A stretch of DNA of 64,000 nt from Prevotella sp. AGR2160 (GCF_000424185.1 NZ_AUJK01000003.1:1-64000); one strand, 5' to 3'; counted from the stretch's first letter, positions 29,167 through 39,155 are shown. The notes: generated from the letters alone by a model not told the origin. Made by a program: numbers and translations.

Positions 29167-30189
29167 TTACTTTTTTACTTTTACTTCGGGCCAGCCGTCC
29201 TTCCACGTGATGCGGCGCTGGATGAGCAGCGGAGCACCATAGTGCGGGATACTGTACCCATGACAAAGGAAGATGTCACCTTCCGACGTATGACAGACGG
29301 CACAATGACCAGCGGCTTCGTAGACTTTCCCATCGCCGCTGATCACGGCCTTACCGCCGCCATCGAGCATCCGCCGTCCATGGTCGTCCACATAGGGTCC
29401 GGTGACCTGACGGCTGCGACCTACGACGACACGGTAGTTGCTCTGTGTTCCACGACAGCAGTAGTCCCAACTGACGAAGAGATAATACCAGCCATCATGG
29501 TGGAAGATGAACGGTGCCTCAATGGCGTTGGGACCGGCGAACTTCGACGTGGGATTCGGCACCGTGTCCTTACAACCCACGGCATAACGCCGTGCGACCG
29601 TTACTGGCGTCTGTCCCTTCGCGACATGGAGCGAATTGTCGAGTTTAACCATTTGAATACCATCCCAGAAAGAGCCGAAGACGAGCCACGGCTGATCCTT
29701 CTCGTCAATGACGAAATTGGGATCGATAGCATTCCACTGGTCACGGCCGGCCTTGGAAGTGATGATGCAACCTTCGTCTTTCCACTGGCTGCGATGGGCC
29801 AAAACATCGTTGGACAACAGTCCGATGGCGGAGGTATTCTTTCCGAAGGTAGAACAGCTATAAGCCAGATACCAACGGCCCTGCCAGCGGAGGATGTCCG
29901 GCGCCCAGATATGAGTTTTGAAACCGGGTACGGAGTCATGCGTCCACGCGGGGATGCGCCCCGTGAGCACGCCGGTGGTATCGACGTGCCAGTGCTGCCT
30001 GTCCGTAGAAGTCATGGAAGAGATGCCGTGACCCGTGGAGAAGACATAATAGGTGCCATTCTCCTCGGCCATCACGGGGTCATGGACCATCGGCGTGTCC
30101 ACGACAAGATCCTGAGGGGGATAAAAAGCCATGGCAGCGGCAGCACAGAGACTGCCAGCTGCCATGAGAAACCATTTCAACAAATACAT
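29167..30189 (-). CDS. GH43 endo-alpha-1,5-L-arabinanase (subfamily 5-like)
   Basis: A 340-residue secreted five-bladed propeller enzyme that cuts the arabinan backbone. Seen: a hydrophobic signal peptide (LMAAGSLCAAAAMAF), general base Asp37 in VHDPVM, the pKa-modulating Asp in NAIDPNFV, the general acid Glu in IEAPFIFHH, and THIWAPDILRWQGRWYLAYSCS, a hallmark of endo-arabinanases. No extra module. The last residues KVKK lie in an A-rich AAGTAAAAAA tract that also supplies the stop codon. Neighbours (second GH43, GH51, SusCD) support arabinan as substrate. Confidence 0.9.
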   Translation of the reverse strand: MYLLKWFLMAAGSLCAAAAMAFYPPQDLVVDTPMVHDPVMAEENGTYYVFSTGHGISSMTSTDRQHWHVDTTGVLTGRIPAWTHDSVPGFKTHIWAPDILRWQGRWYLAYSCSTFGKNTSAIGLLSNDVLAHRSQWKDEGCIITSKAGRDQWNAIDPNFVIDEKDQPWLVFGSFWDGIQMVKLDNSLHVAKGQTPVTVARRYAVGCKDTVPNPTSKFAGPNAIEAPFIFHHDGWYYLFVSWDYCCRGTQSNYRVVVGRSRQVTGPYVDDHGRRMLDGGGKAVISGDGKVYEAAGHCAVCHTSEGDIFLCHGYSIPHYGAPLLIQRRITWKDGWPEVKVKK

Positions 30190-30245
30190 CTAATAACTTA
30201 AAAGCAGGTGATATTCTTCATCCATTCATTACGCATACCGCCCAT

Positions 30246-30379
30246 TGCAGGGGCCGTCCCTTGTGGCGGCCCGTCGGCGGTTACGCCAAATGAATCCTCG
30301 ATGTAGGGATATTATTGATTATGTCCAACATATGGAATGCCATACCGGCATCGGGCCGCCACAAGGGACGGCCCCTGCA
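30246..30379. repeat. Perfect 28-bp inverted pair of family C repeats, with degenerate family A inside
   Basis: Family C copies at 30246-30273 and 30352-30379 are exact reverse complements over 28 bp (core GGGCCGTCCCTTGTGGCGGC). Between them lie a degenerate family A unit (about 30302-30330, GGGATATTATTGATTATGTCC) and the small palindrome GGCG..CGCC. The element fills the 202-bp gap between the two GH43 genes. Confidence 0.88.
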
Positions 30380-30391
30380 TGTGGATCAAGG

Positions 30392-32236
30392 TTACAAGCA
30401 AATTTTCTTACCATTGCGGATGACCATGCCGTGATAACCTTTGCCGACACGTTGACCGGCAAGATTGTAAATGTTTTTCTTTGCCTTGACAGCTTCCGAA
30501 GAGATGGAACGGATAGCGGTGGTGGCGCCTTCCTTATAGAGCCATACGGGGACACCATCGAAACTCGTGGCCGTGATACATGTTGCGGGATCATCCTTGT
30601 AGCCATCAACATTCTGGACAATCTTCACGCCTTTATAATCCCAGCCATCGAGGGTCAGCGTGATATACGACTTTCCGTCCTGACTGTAGCTCCACGAGCC
30701 ACTGACATCGCCGGTGATCGTACCATCGGCAGCGAGCGTCACGGTTTGCGGCTTCTGCTCGTGCGACTGGCTCCAGGACGCGTCAACCTTATCATTATAA
30801 GCACAACTCTGCTGGTAGGGATGCATGAGGAGCTGATACGTTCCCGCAAGCTCATCAGCGGTGAAGAGGCGCTGGTTATCTATTTGATGTTGTGTAGTTT
30901 GTTTTCCTGTATAGCGGAACGGCGCTGCCACAAGCCAGCCATCCTCATTGACAAAGAGGGGATGCACGCGTACCTGATGGCCGTAGGTGCCGTCATCGAA
31001 TTTCGTATGATAGACCAGGAAAGCATCGCCGTCGCTATCGACGTAAACACTGTTATGGCCTTGCGCACGCTCGCCCGTCGCCATCGAGCCCCAGGAGCCA
31101 TAAGCCCCCATGAGTTTCATACCGCGGTTCGTGGCGGATTTATCACCGTAGTTGAGCTGATAACTGCTGTATACGGCACTCACATCCTGACCATCAACAA
31201 ACGGCCCCTCGGGATTCTTACTGCGGAAGACACGCATGACATAACCGGCGTTGGGGGTCAGACCGCCATAGCTGAGGAAGAGATAATAGTAGTCGCCGAT
31301 ATGACGGACGAAAGAGCCTTCGCCGGAGACATAGTAGCCACCGGCAATCTTCTTACCGAAATAGGGATCACTCGTCGTGTTGGCATCGGCAGCGCCTTCC
31401 TCGGCATCCTTGCCATTAATCTGATAGGCGTAAGTATGGGTGTAGTCACGAAGACCCGTAGCCTCATCGAGCTGAATCTCCCAGATACCGCCGGACCACG
31501 AGCCGTAAGTCATGCGCAGCACGCCGTTCTCGTCGTAGAAGACACAGGGATCGATGCAGTTCGGCCAATACGATCCCCAGGCATTCGTGTTATAACGCTC
31601 TGGCAAAGAGGTAGCTCCGGTAGCTATAGCCAAGTCTGTATGTTTCCAGTCATCTTTCTTCGTATAGCCTACATGATCGTAACGACCCTGGAAACCGGAG
31701 CAGACGACAGGACCCTGATAGACGTATGGTCCTTCGATATGGTCAGCGGCGAGGCAGACGATGGCGCTGGCCCAGTGATCAGCGTTGATGGACATATACA
31801 TGAACCACTTACCCGCCTTCTTACTGTAGACGACATCGGGAGCCCACTGGTTGCCGAGAATGGTACTGCCGGCGCACTGCCAGTCGTGGGCGTTGAAATT
31901 GTTGAAGGTGACGGTCTCGCCCTTGTAGTTCTTCACGCTCTTCACGACCTGGGAGTTGTAGGCATCGGCATAGCCGACCTGTTTCCCGGCGGAATTGGCG
32001 AAGAGGGTGCAGGCATCCGTCTGCGCGCCACCAAACGTTGTCCAGTTGAGCATATCGGTAGACTTCGCGGCATCGAGATGGGAGCCGAAGATATAATAGG
32101 TGTTGCCGTCGACGACGATAGAGGGATCATGGACGCTGACCTCCTGATAGCTGACCTTTGTCTTGTCGGCGGCGGTGGCTGTCGTCAGGGCCGCCAGCAG
32201 CAGGCCGCAGGTAGAGAGTAATATTTTCTTTTTCAT
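30392..32236 (-). CDS. GH43 arabinanase (subfamily 4-like) with C-terminal domain and sorting-type tail
   Basis: A 614-residue secreted GH43 enzyme. Seen: signal peptide MKKKILLSTCGLLLAALTTATA, general base Asp37 in VHDPSIVV, an acidic blade motif CIDPCVFYDENG, the acid Glu in YYVSGEGSFV, NQWAPDVVYSKKAGKWFMYMS, and HNSVYVDSDGDAFLVYHTKFDDG, all typical of large extracellular arabinanases such as Abn2. After the propeller a beta domain (about 480-580) seen in these enzymes follows, then IYNLAGQRVGKGYHGMVIRNGKKICL, a C-terminal tail like that of many Prevotella secreted proteins and akin to type IX sorting domains. Surface location is inferred from that tail. A family C hairpin lies just upstream, beyond the start codon. 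Confidence 0.9.
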   Translation of the reverse strand: MKKKILLSTCGLLLAALTTATAADKTKVSYQEVSVHDPSIVVDGNTYYIFGSHLDAAKSTDMLNWTTFGGAQTDACTLFANSAGKQVGYADAYNSQVVKSVKNYKGETVTFNNFNAHDWQCAGSTILGNQWAPDVVYSKKAGKWFMYMSINADHWASAIVCLAADHIEGPYVYQGPVVCSGFQGRYDHVGYTKKDDWKHTDLAIATGATSLPERYNTNAWGSYWPNCIDPCVFYDENGVLRMTYGSWSGGIWEIQLDEATGLRDYTHTYAYQINGKDAEEGAADANTTSDPYFGKKIAGGYYVSGEGSFVRHIGDYYYLFLSYGGLTPNAGYVMRVFRSKNPEGPFVDGQDVSAVYSSYQLNYGDKSATNRGMKLMGAYGSWGSMATGERAQGHNSVYVDSDGDAFLVYHTKFDDGTYGHQVRVHPLFVNEDGWLVAAPFRYTGKQTTQHQIDNQRLFTADELAGTYQLLMHPYQQSCAYNDKVDASWSQSHEQKPQTVTLAADGTITGDVSGSWSYSQDGKSYITLTLDGWDYKGVKIVQNVDGYKDDPATCITATSFDGVPVWLYKEGATTAIRSISSEAVKAKKNIYNLAGQRVGKGYHGMVIRNGKKICL

Positions 32237-32267
32237 ACTTTTGTTGAATGGTCTTCGTTTGATCCTT

Positions 32268-32300
32268 TTGCAGGGGCCGTCCCTTGTGGCGGCCCTGCAA
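32268..32300. repeat. Family C palindromic repeat between SGBP and GH43 genes
   Basis: TTGCAGGGGCCG pairs with CGGCCCTGCAA (one bulge) around CCCTTGTGG. It fills the 74-bp gap, so the mRNA downstream of the binding-protein gene carries a strong hairpin. Confidence 0.82.
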
Positions 32301-32310
32301 GAGGTTAAGT

Positions 32311-34119
32311 TTATCTCCGGTGTGCGTAATGCCGCTTGGCGGCACTGTTGCCGAAGACGAGATGACAGTTGTCTACCGTGAAGGCGAAGTTCAGATCACT
32401 CGGATCAACGGTATTCAAGCCGAGGTAATACTGATAGTACGTCTTGCCGTCAGTACCGTGCATCACGGCCTGCACATCACAGGCACCGTTGTTGCAGTTG
32501 GTGACATAGACGGTAACCTTCGATCCGTTCATGGCTGCGAGCCAGGAAGCCCAGTCGCTCTGACCGCCACTCAGCGTAGCGGCAGCGTAACCATTGCCCC
32601 AACCATAGTTGTCGGCACGCACGACACCATATTCAGACAGAGCACTGTTGCGCAGGATAACGACGAAGTTGTTCCAGTTGCTGGCGCCACAGTAGTTCGT
32701 GAACGTCACACTTCTCGTCTCACCGGCGGGAACCTTCATGTCATTCGTGAAGGCGGTCCACCAAGCGGTCGTATTGTCCGTACTGCCCAGCGTCGTCGGT
32801 GTCGGCGTGACAGCGGTGCAGGAAGAGGCTTTCAGCGTCACGGAGACCTTGGCGGTCTTACCGTTCTCCGTCGAGATCGTCACGGCCTTCGTACCGGCAG
32901 AGACAGGGATGGCAGAGAACTTCAGCTTACTGTTGTCGACGACGCCCGTCTCACCATTATTATAGGTGGCAGTGACGACCATGCCCGTTGGATCGAAGGC
33001 CATCGTGCGGTCACCCATTCCTTCCGTGGCAGCAGAAGTATAATAATAATAGGTCTTGCGCGTCGGCTGCGTCGTCACCTTGATGCTCTTGATAGCCTGG
33101 ACGACCTTGAACTTCACATAGGCGACGATCGGCGTGGCCGCATTCTCGCCCTTGAAGGTCTTATTGTAGATGACCGTCAGCGTCTTCTCGCCCGGAACAT
33201 TCATGTCGTTGATGGCAGAGAAGTAGAGTTCGGAAGCCGGGATCGTCTTCGTCACGCCTTCATCATAGGTGACGGTAGCGGAGACATTCTCCATAGCCTT
33301 GTTGAGATCAGTACCGAGATCGACTTCCTCAGGCACATTGTTCAGCACCATGGAAACGGGGTTCTTGTCCTTAGCAGACGTACGGCCGCCGATCGGATCG
33401 ATGTTCGTCTGGAGGAAGTCGATGTAAGAGCCTTCCGGTACGAGGAAGCAACGGATATTCGTATCCGAAGCGTCCTTGTTGAGGTTGGCAAGCTTGAACG
33501 GCTGCGTGTAGGTCTTCGTCACCGTACCATTCGTCAACTTGATGTAGAAGGTATCCTTACGCGAGCGGTCTACGGTCAGCGTGATCTTACCGCCGAGCTT
33601 CTGGACATTGGCATCCTTGTTGTCGGCATCGGGGTTCAGCAGCAGATTACTGTTGGTATACTTGAACCACAGATGGTTGCCCCACTGGGAGTTATACTTC
33701 GCGCTATCACCCGTAGCATCGAAACGGAAAGCGCCATACTCCTGGTAATCGGTTGCGCCGCGGTCGTTGTCATTAGTGATGATAAGGGCAAAGTTCTTAT
33801 AATAGACATTGTCCGACGGATTCAGGTTGAGGTTGAAGACCGCATTCCACTTCTTGCCGTCAGGAACGACATAGTATTTGGAGAAGGCCGTCCAGAAACC
33901 GGTCGTATAGTCGGTCTTGCCGATGGTGTAGACATCCTCCTGCATACCCACGAGGACATCTTCCTGCGGCTTGTTGGCATTATTGATGGAGTCTATCTTC
34001 GATTGAATCCAGTCGGGGGAGTCGACACCATAGAGGTCGCTGCCCTCACAACTCGAGAGTGCCAGCAAGCCAGCGGCGGCCGTGCAACAGGCGAGTACGA
34101 TATTTTTGAGACTTTTCAT
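32311..34119 (-). CDS. Surface glycan-binding lipoprotein of the arabinan locus
   Basis: A 602-residue lipoprotein (lipobox LSSC, Cys24, then EGSDL) placed directly after susD, the usual position of a SusE-like surface glycan-binding protein. I do not recognise a named family. Visible structure: an N-terminal lobe (about 60-235) and a C-terminal lobe (about 445-600) share TTGFWTAFSKYYVVPDGKKW / TTAWWTAFTNDMKVPAGET followed by NFALIITND / NFVVILRN and EYGAFRFD / EYGVVRAD, so they look like an internal duplication, probably the binding modules. Between them are two immunoglobulin-like repeats with GEKTLTVIYNKTF and GTKAVTISTENGK. Arabinan as ligand is inferred from neighbours. Confidence 0.82.
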   Translation of the reverse strand: MKSLKNIVLACCTAAAGLLALSSCEGSDLYGVDSPDWIQSKIDSINNANKPQEDVLVGMQEDVYTIGKTDYTTGFWTAFSKYYVVPDGKKWNAVFNLNLNPSDNVYYKNFALIITNDNDRGATDYQEYGAFRFDATGDSAKYNSQWGNHLWFKYTNSNLLLNPDADNKDANVQKLGGKITLTVDRSRKDTFYIKLTNGTVTKTYTQPFKLANLNKDASDTNIRCFLVPEGSYIDFLQTNIDPIGGRTSAKDKNPVSMVLNNVPEEVDLGTDLNKAMENVSATVTYDEGVTKTIPASELYFSAINDMNVPGEKTLTVIYNKTFKGENAATPIVAYVKFKVVQAIKSIKVTTQPTRKTYYYYTSAATEGMGDRTMAFDPTGMVVTATYNNGETGVVDNSKLKFSAIPVSAGTKAVTISTENGKTAKVSVTLKASSCTAVTPTPTTLGSTDNTTAWWTAFTNDMKVPAGETRSVTFTNYCGASNWNNFVVILRNSALSEYGVVRADNYGWGNGYAAATLSGGQSDWASWLAAMNGSKVTVYVTNCNNGACDVQAVMHGTDGKTYYQYYLGLNTVDPSDLNFAFTVDNCHLVFGNSAAKRHYAHRR

Positions 34120-34137
34120 TGTTATAGGCTTGTTGAA

Positions 34138-35904
34138 TTATTTGGATAAGTTAACCACGGGATGGATCGTCCAGCCGTTGGCCTTGAAATACTCGGCATT
34201 GTCCGTGGAGTTATTGGCGGAGTTGCCGGTGAGATAGGGGTTCTTGTTCGTCAGCGTCACCTGGATAGGAATGAACTCGTGACCAGCGACATAAGTGTCG
34301 AAAGAACACTTCAGGCTCTTGTCGGTATTGATGTCGGCATAGCTGACAGGCAACATCACCTCGTTGCGCTTAGAGGTCAGGCGGAAAGTCTCATGTTCCT
34401 TGAGCTGCTGCTGACGGTCACTGCTGCAGAAGAAGCCCCAGCGCAGAAGGTCAAAGCCACGGCCAAACTCACAACCAAACTCCTTCGGACGCTCCACATT
34501 GGCAATCTGCTCGAAGAGCTTGTCCTTCGTGGGGAAGTCGGAGAGCTTCAGGTCTGCCAGATGGGCACGCTCACGGACCTCGTTGATCCAGTCGATAGCC
34601 TGCTGATCCGGGCCGTTGACCTCGTTCTCGCACTCTGCGGCACGGAGGAGGACATCGGAATAACGCATCAGGCGCAGGTTGATACCGTCGTGCAGACCGG
34701 TGGTGACGGAAGAATAGAGACCCGTACGCATATTCGTCCATTTGGCGATGGGGATGCCACCGTAGTTGTTGTTCGTACGGAGGGTGTCGTTGGCGGTGAT
34801 GGTCTTCGTATAAGCGACATTGCCGAGCGTGCCATGAGCCTTCGTATCCCAGTCTGACTCATAGGTGCCGAGGGTCCAATAGAGACGGGGATCAAGATGG
34901 CCGTCGGTCGTCTTCTCTTCCTTGAAGATCTTATACAACCACGGTGTTGCGCTGAGGTCGGCCCAACCGCCGAAGTCGCCGGGACAGTAGTTACTCTCGA
35001 TGGCCGAGCCCTGCGTGGCGTTCTTACTGGTATTGACCGGCGTCCATTCATCATCGGAACCCTGGGAGCCATAGTCGAGGAACTGTACCTCGAAGAGGCT
35101 CTCGGCGTTGTTCTCGTACTGTGAACCCTCACGGAAGTTGTCACCGTAGTCAGCCATCAGCTTATAGGTGCCATATTTCTTGTTGATGATATCTTTCAGG
35201 ATAGCCAGCGCCTCACTGTACTTATGACGCTGCATGAGGGCACGGGCATAGTAGCCGGCGGCAGCGCCACAGGTGGCACGGCCCTTGGCCCACTCGCCAC
35301 CCTTGTCGCGGGACGGCAGAATTTCCATAGCCTCCTTGAAGTCCTTCTCCACCTGGTCCATGACCTCATCGAAGGTGTTGCACTTGCCATAGAGGCCGTC
35401 CATCGTGGAGTAAGTGCTGTAGTCCGTGATCAACGGCACATTCTGATAATAGCCGGCGAGGTTGTAGTAAGCCAGGCCACGGAGGAAGAGCAACTGGCCC
35501 TTGATATCCTTGTAGCTATCGGAGAGGGAAGCGTCATCGCCAGAGACACGGGAGAGACCGAAGTTGCAGACGTTGATGGTGTAATACCACTCGCGCCACG
35601 GCCACCAGCCAATGTCGCCGTTGACATCGCAATCATAATCATCGAAAGGCATATACCATACCTGGGAGGAGTTCCATACCTCATCGCCACGGGTAACATC
35701 AATGGTATAGCCTACACGGGCGTAGGAGCCCTCCATACGGATGTGGTTGTAGGCAGCGACCACACTCTCCTCAAGATCATTGGCGTTGAAGCCGAATGTT
35801 CCTGAAGTCTGCTGGTTCGGATTCACCAGATCCAGCTTGTCATCGCAGGCACTCAGCGTGCCCAAGCCCAGCATGAGTGCCAGAGCTATCTTATAGGTTT
35901 TCAT
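34138..35904 (-). CDS. SusD-like lipoprotein (arabinan locus)
   Basis: A 588-residue SusD/RagB-family lipoprotein. Seen: lipobox LSAC (Cys20) followed by DDKLD, helices LLFLRGLAYYNLAGYYQNVPLITDYS and the C-terminal VLLRAAECENEVNG ... WINEVRERAHLADL, both typical of SusD. It follows susC by 18 bp and precedes the binding-lipoprotein gene by 18 bp. With its SusC it should take up arabino-oligosaccharides across the outer membrane. Confidence 0.93.
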   Translation of the reverse strand: MKTYKIALALMLGLGTLSACDDKLDLVNPNQQTSGTFGFNANDLEESVVAAYNHIRMEGSYARVGYTIDVTRGDEVWNSSQVWYMPFDDYDCDVNGDIGWWPWREWYYTINVCNFGLSRVSGDDASLSDSYKDIKGQLLFLRGLAYYNLAGYYQNVPLITDYSTYSTMDGLYGKCNTFDEVMDQVEKDFKEAMEILPSRDKGGEWAKGRATCGAAAGYYARALMQRHKYSEALAILKDIINKKYGTYKLMADYGDNFREGSQYENNAESLFEVQFLDYGSQGSDDEWTPVNTSKNATQGSAIESNYCPGDFGGWADLSATPWLYKIFKEEKTTDGHLDPRLYWTLGTYESDWDTKAHGTLGNVAYTKTITANDTLRTNNNYGGIPIAKWTNMRTGLYSSVTTGLHDGINLRLMRYSDVLLRAAECENEVNGPDQQAIDWINEVRERAHLADLKLSDFPTKDKLFEQIANVERPKEFGCEFGRGFDLLRWGFFCSSDRQQQLKEHETFRLTSKRNEVMLPVSYADINTDKSLKCSFDTYVAGHEFIPIQVTLTNKNPYLTGNSANNSTDNAEYFKANGWTIHPVVNLSK

Positions 35905-35922
35905 AAACTGTTTCTTTAATAG

Positions 35923-38900
35923 TTAGAATGTGAAATGGATACCGCACATGAACGTACGCGGTGTCGGGAACGAGCAGTAGTTATAGCCCGGGGTGAACGT
36001 GCCACCGGCATAGTCGACGTTATAACCGTGATAGCCTGTGAAGGTATACAGGTTCTGTGCGGAGATATAGACGCGGACACCATTGACGACACCACCGAAC
36101 CACTTGTCGGGCATCGTGTAACCGAGCTCTACATTGGCGATCTTCCAGTAAGCGGCATTCTGAATCTTACGGCTGCTGAAGAGATCGTTCCAAGCCATGG
36201 CGGCATTGTTGCTGGCGTAAGTACGCGGCACACTGGAGAGGTAGGTCTTTCCATCCTCGCTCCACTGGTTGGCACCGAGCAGGGCGACATCCTTGTTGCC
36301 ATAGCCGTAGCAGGAGTTCAGACTGTTGTAGATATCATCGGCGACATGGTAGTTGAAGACACCGAAAGTAGAGATACTAAAGTCGAAACGGCCATACTCG
36401 AGATGAGCGCTGAGACCGAAGTTGACTTTCGGCATACCACTGCCGAGGACAACGCGGTCGTAGGTATCGATCTTGCCATCGGGCACACCGTCAGGACCGC
36501 TGACATCCTCATAGAGACAGTCACCAACCTGAGCGCCCTGCTGCGTGGCGTGGTTGTCGAGGTCTTCCTGCGTGCGGGCAATGCCCTGGTACTTGTAACC
36601 ATAGAACTGGCCGATCTCCTGACCGACGAACGTAGCGTAGTCACCCGTAATATAAGAGGTGGTACCGATACCGAGACTCTTCACGCGGTTGCGAAGGGTG
36701 CTGAGGTTGCCACTGATATCATATTTCAACTTATGATCGTGATTGCGGTAAGTAGCGGAGAACTCGAAACCACTGTTGTCCATCGTGGCGGCATTCATTG
36801 TCACCGTTGTGTTGGAGACACCGGCCTGCTCGGGAACGGGGACGCCATAGAGCAGATCTTTCGAACGGTTGTTATACCAGTCGGCAGTAAACTCCAAGCG
36901 GTTGTTGAACATAGCCAGGTCGAGACCGATGTTCGTGCTCTGCTTCTTCTCCCAGGCAATATTCTGGTTGACGAAGGTAGAGATGGCGGAACCATAGACA
37001 GGGCTGTTGCCGAAACTGTAGCTCATATTGTTGCGGACCATCGTGGCCTGATACTGATACTCACCGATGTTCTCGTTACCGAGCTCACCATAGCTGGCGC
37101 GGAACTTGAACAGGCTGAAGAGGTCATGGCTGAACGGGAAGAACTTCTCCTTGTCAAAGCGCCAACCGACGGAGACAGAGGGGAAGGTGCACCAGCGGAT
37201 GTCTTTCGACAGACGGGAACTGCCATCACGACGGAGCGTGACAGAGAGGAGGTATTTCTCGTCGTAGTTGTAGTTCAGACGACCGATATAGGAAGCCAGC
37301 GCATGCTTATACTCGTAGGAAGAGCCGTCACGTGTGGCGCCATTCTGAATCTGCAGGAAATACGGCTCCGCGAAATCGTTGGCCCATGCCGTGAGGGTAT
37401 GCGTGTTCTCTTCCTCATAGGTCTGACCGAGCAAGAGGTTGATGTTATGCTTACCGATATGACCGTCGTAAGTCAGCGTATTCTCAATCAGTGCGTCGGA
37501 ATAGTTGCGGTAGCCTTCGGTCAGCTTCTCATTACTCTTGGCCAAGTAAACACGGTTGCTCTGAATCCAGGAAGGAATCCACGTGAAATCTTTAGCGTAT
37601 GTCTTACTGTAAGAGAGGTTCAGACGATAGGTAAGATGATGGTTCTTACTCTTCAGACCGATCATAGACAACAGATCAACGTCTGCGGAACCGGTACCGA
37701 CGAAACGGTCGACAACGGTATTACGCTTCAACAGGTTGTTGACGAGCAGCGGGTTGGAAGCGGAGATATCACCGTGGATATTATCGTAGTAAACGCCATA
37801 GCCATAAGCATCGTAAGCATAGTTATTGGCGGAACCAACCTTATCATCAAGCACCCATGTCAACGGATCATAGGCTTTGATGGTCGGCTGCATGAGGAGC
37901 GTAGAACGGAGGACGTTGGACACATCGCCGTAAAGACCCTGAACATACTCGCCGGCATTACTCAGACTCATGTTGTCCTGGTTGCTGTGAGAGTAGACGA
38001 TACTCGTGCGGAACTTGATGAACTTCGTATCCATCGTGTTGTTCACGCGGGCGGTATAACGCTCATAGTTAGGACCGGCACCCTCAATGACACCTTTCTG
38101 ATTGAAATAGTCGAGGGCTATATTATAAGTATTGTGGGAACCACCACCACTGAGGTTGACATTATGGTTCGTACGGATTCCCGTCTTGAAGACTTCATCA
38201 AACCAGTTGGTGTTTGTGGCATCCATAAAGTGATACTTACCATCTTCACCAAGCGTGTAGCCACCGGGGATCGGCGTATTGGAGTTTGCGCAGGCCTGAC
38301 CGAGATACTGACTGTATTGATCGGCATTCATGATGTCGTAGACACCACTGCTGACATTATCGATACCGACATAACCATTATAGTCAACTTTCAGCGGCTG
38401 GTCTTTCTTACCATTCTTCGTCGTGATGATGATCACACCGTTAGCGGCACGGGAACCGTAGATAGCACCGGCGGAGGCATCCTTCAACACCTGAATGGTA
38501 GCAATATCGTTAGGAGAGAAATCACGGATCGTCGTTCCCATGGGCACACCATCAACGACATACAACGGGGCCGTTGAACCGAAAGATCCGATACCACGGA
38601 TACGGACGGAAGGATCTGCACCCGGCTGACCGTCGGAGGTGATCTGAACGCCGGAGACCTTACCTTCCAACAACGTAGACATGTTGGAGTTCGACTGACG
38701 CTTCATCTCGTCGGCATTGACGATAGCCACAGAGCCCGTCAAGTCGGCCTTCTTCTGCGTACCATAACCGACAACGACGACTTGGTCGAGAACATGATTG
38801 TCAGCCTCCAGCTGAATCCGGTCAATGACGGCACGGTTGCGGATGGCTACCTCGCGGTCCTTATAACCGACATAACTGATGACGAGGACGCCATTGGCGG

Positions 38901-39123
38901 GAGCGGAGAGTTGGAACTTACCATCAAGGTCGGTAACAGTACCGCCCTGCTGGCCTTTGATCTTGACGGTGGCACCGACAAGGGGCTCACCCTGATCATC
39001 CACCACCACACCACTGACCGAAATGGTCTGTGCTTGTACGGATGCTACAGCAGGAACAGGATAGGCAGTAAGGCTTGTCATGCCCCCAAAAAGAAGCATC
39101 ACAGAGATGATTTGCTTTCTCAT
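35923..39123 (-). CDS. SusC-like TonB-dependent transporter (arabinan locus)
   Basis: A 1066-residue SusC-family outer-membrane transporter. Seen: a signal peptide with the segment ending VQAQ, a carboxypeptidase-regulatory-like domain (VSGVVVDDQGEPLVGATVKIKG), the motif VVVGYGTQKKADLTGSVAIV, a plug with GASAGAIYGSRAANGVIIITTKNG, the barrel, and terminal HFTF. First structural gene of the arabinan PUL. Its 5' leader holds tandem 22-bp repeats, and its promoter has spaced direct repeats expected of AraC-type control. Confidence 0.94.
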   Translation of the reverse strand: MRKQIISVMLLFGGMTSLTAYPVPAVASVQAQTISVSGVVVDDQGEPLVGATVKIKGQQGGTVTDLDGKFQLSAPANGVLVISYVGYKDREVAIRNRAVIDRIQLEADNHVLDQVVVVGYGTQKKADLTGSVAIVNADEMKRQSNSNMSTLLEGKVSGVQITSDGQPGADPSVRIRGIGSFGSTAPLYVVDGVPMGTTIRDFSPNDIATIQVLKDASAGAIYGSRAANGVIIITTKNGKKDQPLKVDYNGYVGIDNVSSGVYDIMNADQYSQYLGQACANSNTPIPGGYTLGEDGKYHFMDATNTNWFDEVFKTGIRTNHNVNLSGGGSHNTYNIALDYFNQKGVIEGAGPNYERYTARVNNTMDTKFIKFRTSIVYSHSNQDNMSLSNAGEYVQGLYGDVSNVLRSTLLMQPTIKAYDPLTWVLDDKVGSANNYAYDAYGYGVYYDNIHGDISASNPLLVNNLLKRNTVVDRFVGTGSADVDLLSMIGLKSKNHHLTYRLNLSYSKTYAKDFTWIPSWIQSNRVYLAKSNEKLTEGYRNYSDALIENTLTYDGHIGKHNINLLLGQTYEEENTHTLTAWANDFAEPYFLQIQNGATRDGSSYEYKHALASYIGRLNYNYDEKYLLSVTLRRDGSSRLSKDIRWCTFPSVSVGWRFDKEKFFPFSHDLFSLFKFRASYGELGNENIGEYQYQATMVRNNMSYSFGNSPVYGSAISTFVNQNIAWEKKQSTNIGLDLAMFNNRLEFTADWYNNRSKDLLYGVPVPEQAGVSNTTVTMNAATMDNSGFEFSATYRNHDHKLKYDISGNLSTLRNRVKSLGIGTTSYITGDYATFVGQEIGQFYGYKYQGIARTQEDLDNHATQQGAQVGDCLYEDVSGPDGVPDGKIDTYDRVVLGSGMPKVNFGLSAHLEYGRFDFSISTFGVFNYHVADDIYNSLNSCYGYGNKDVALLGANQWSEDGKTYLSSVPRTYASNNAAMAWNDLFSSRKIQNAAYWKIANVELGYTMPDKWFGGVVNGVRVYISAQNLYTFTGYHGYNVDYAGGTFTPGYNYCSFPTPRTFMCGIHFTF

Positions 39124-39155
39124 TTGCTTTGTTTTTAGGTTTTATATTTTTTCTG

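Noticed and set aside
30245..34149. Two long plus-strand frames antisense to the GH43 and binding-protein genes
   Set aside because: One even starts in a palindromic repeat; no recognisable domains, and the opposite strand encodes clear proteins.
35935..38577. 880-codon plus-strand frame antisense to the arabinan susC
   Set aside because: Shadow of susC; no promoter and no protein features.
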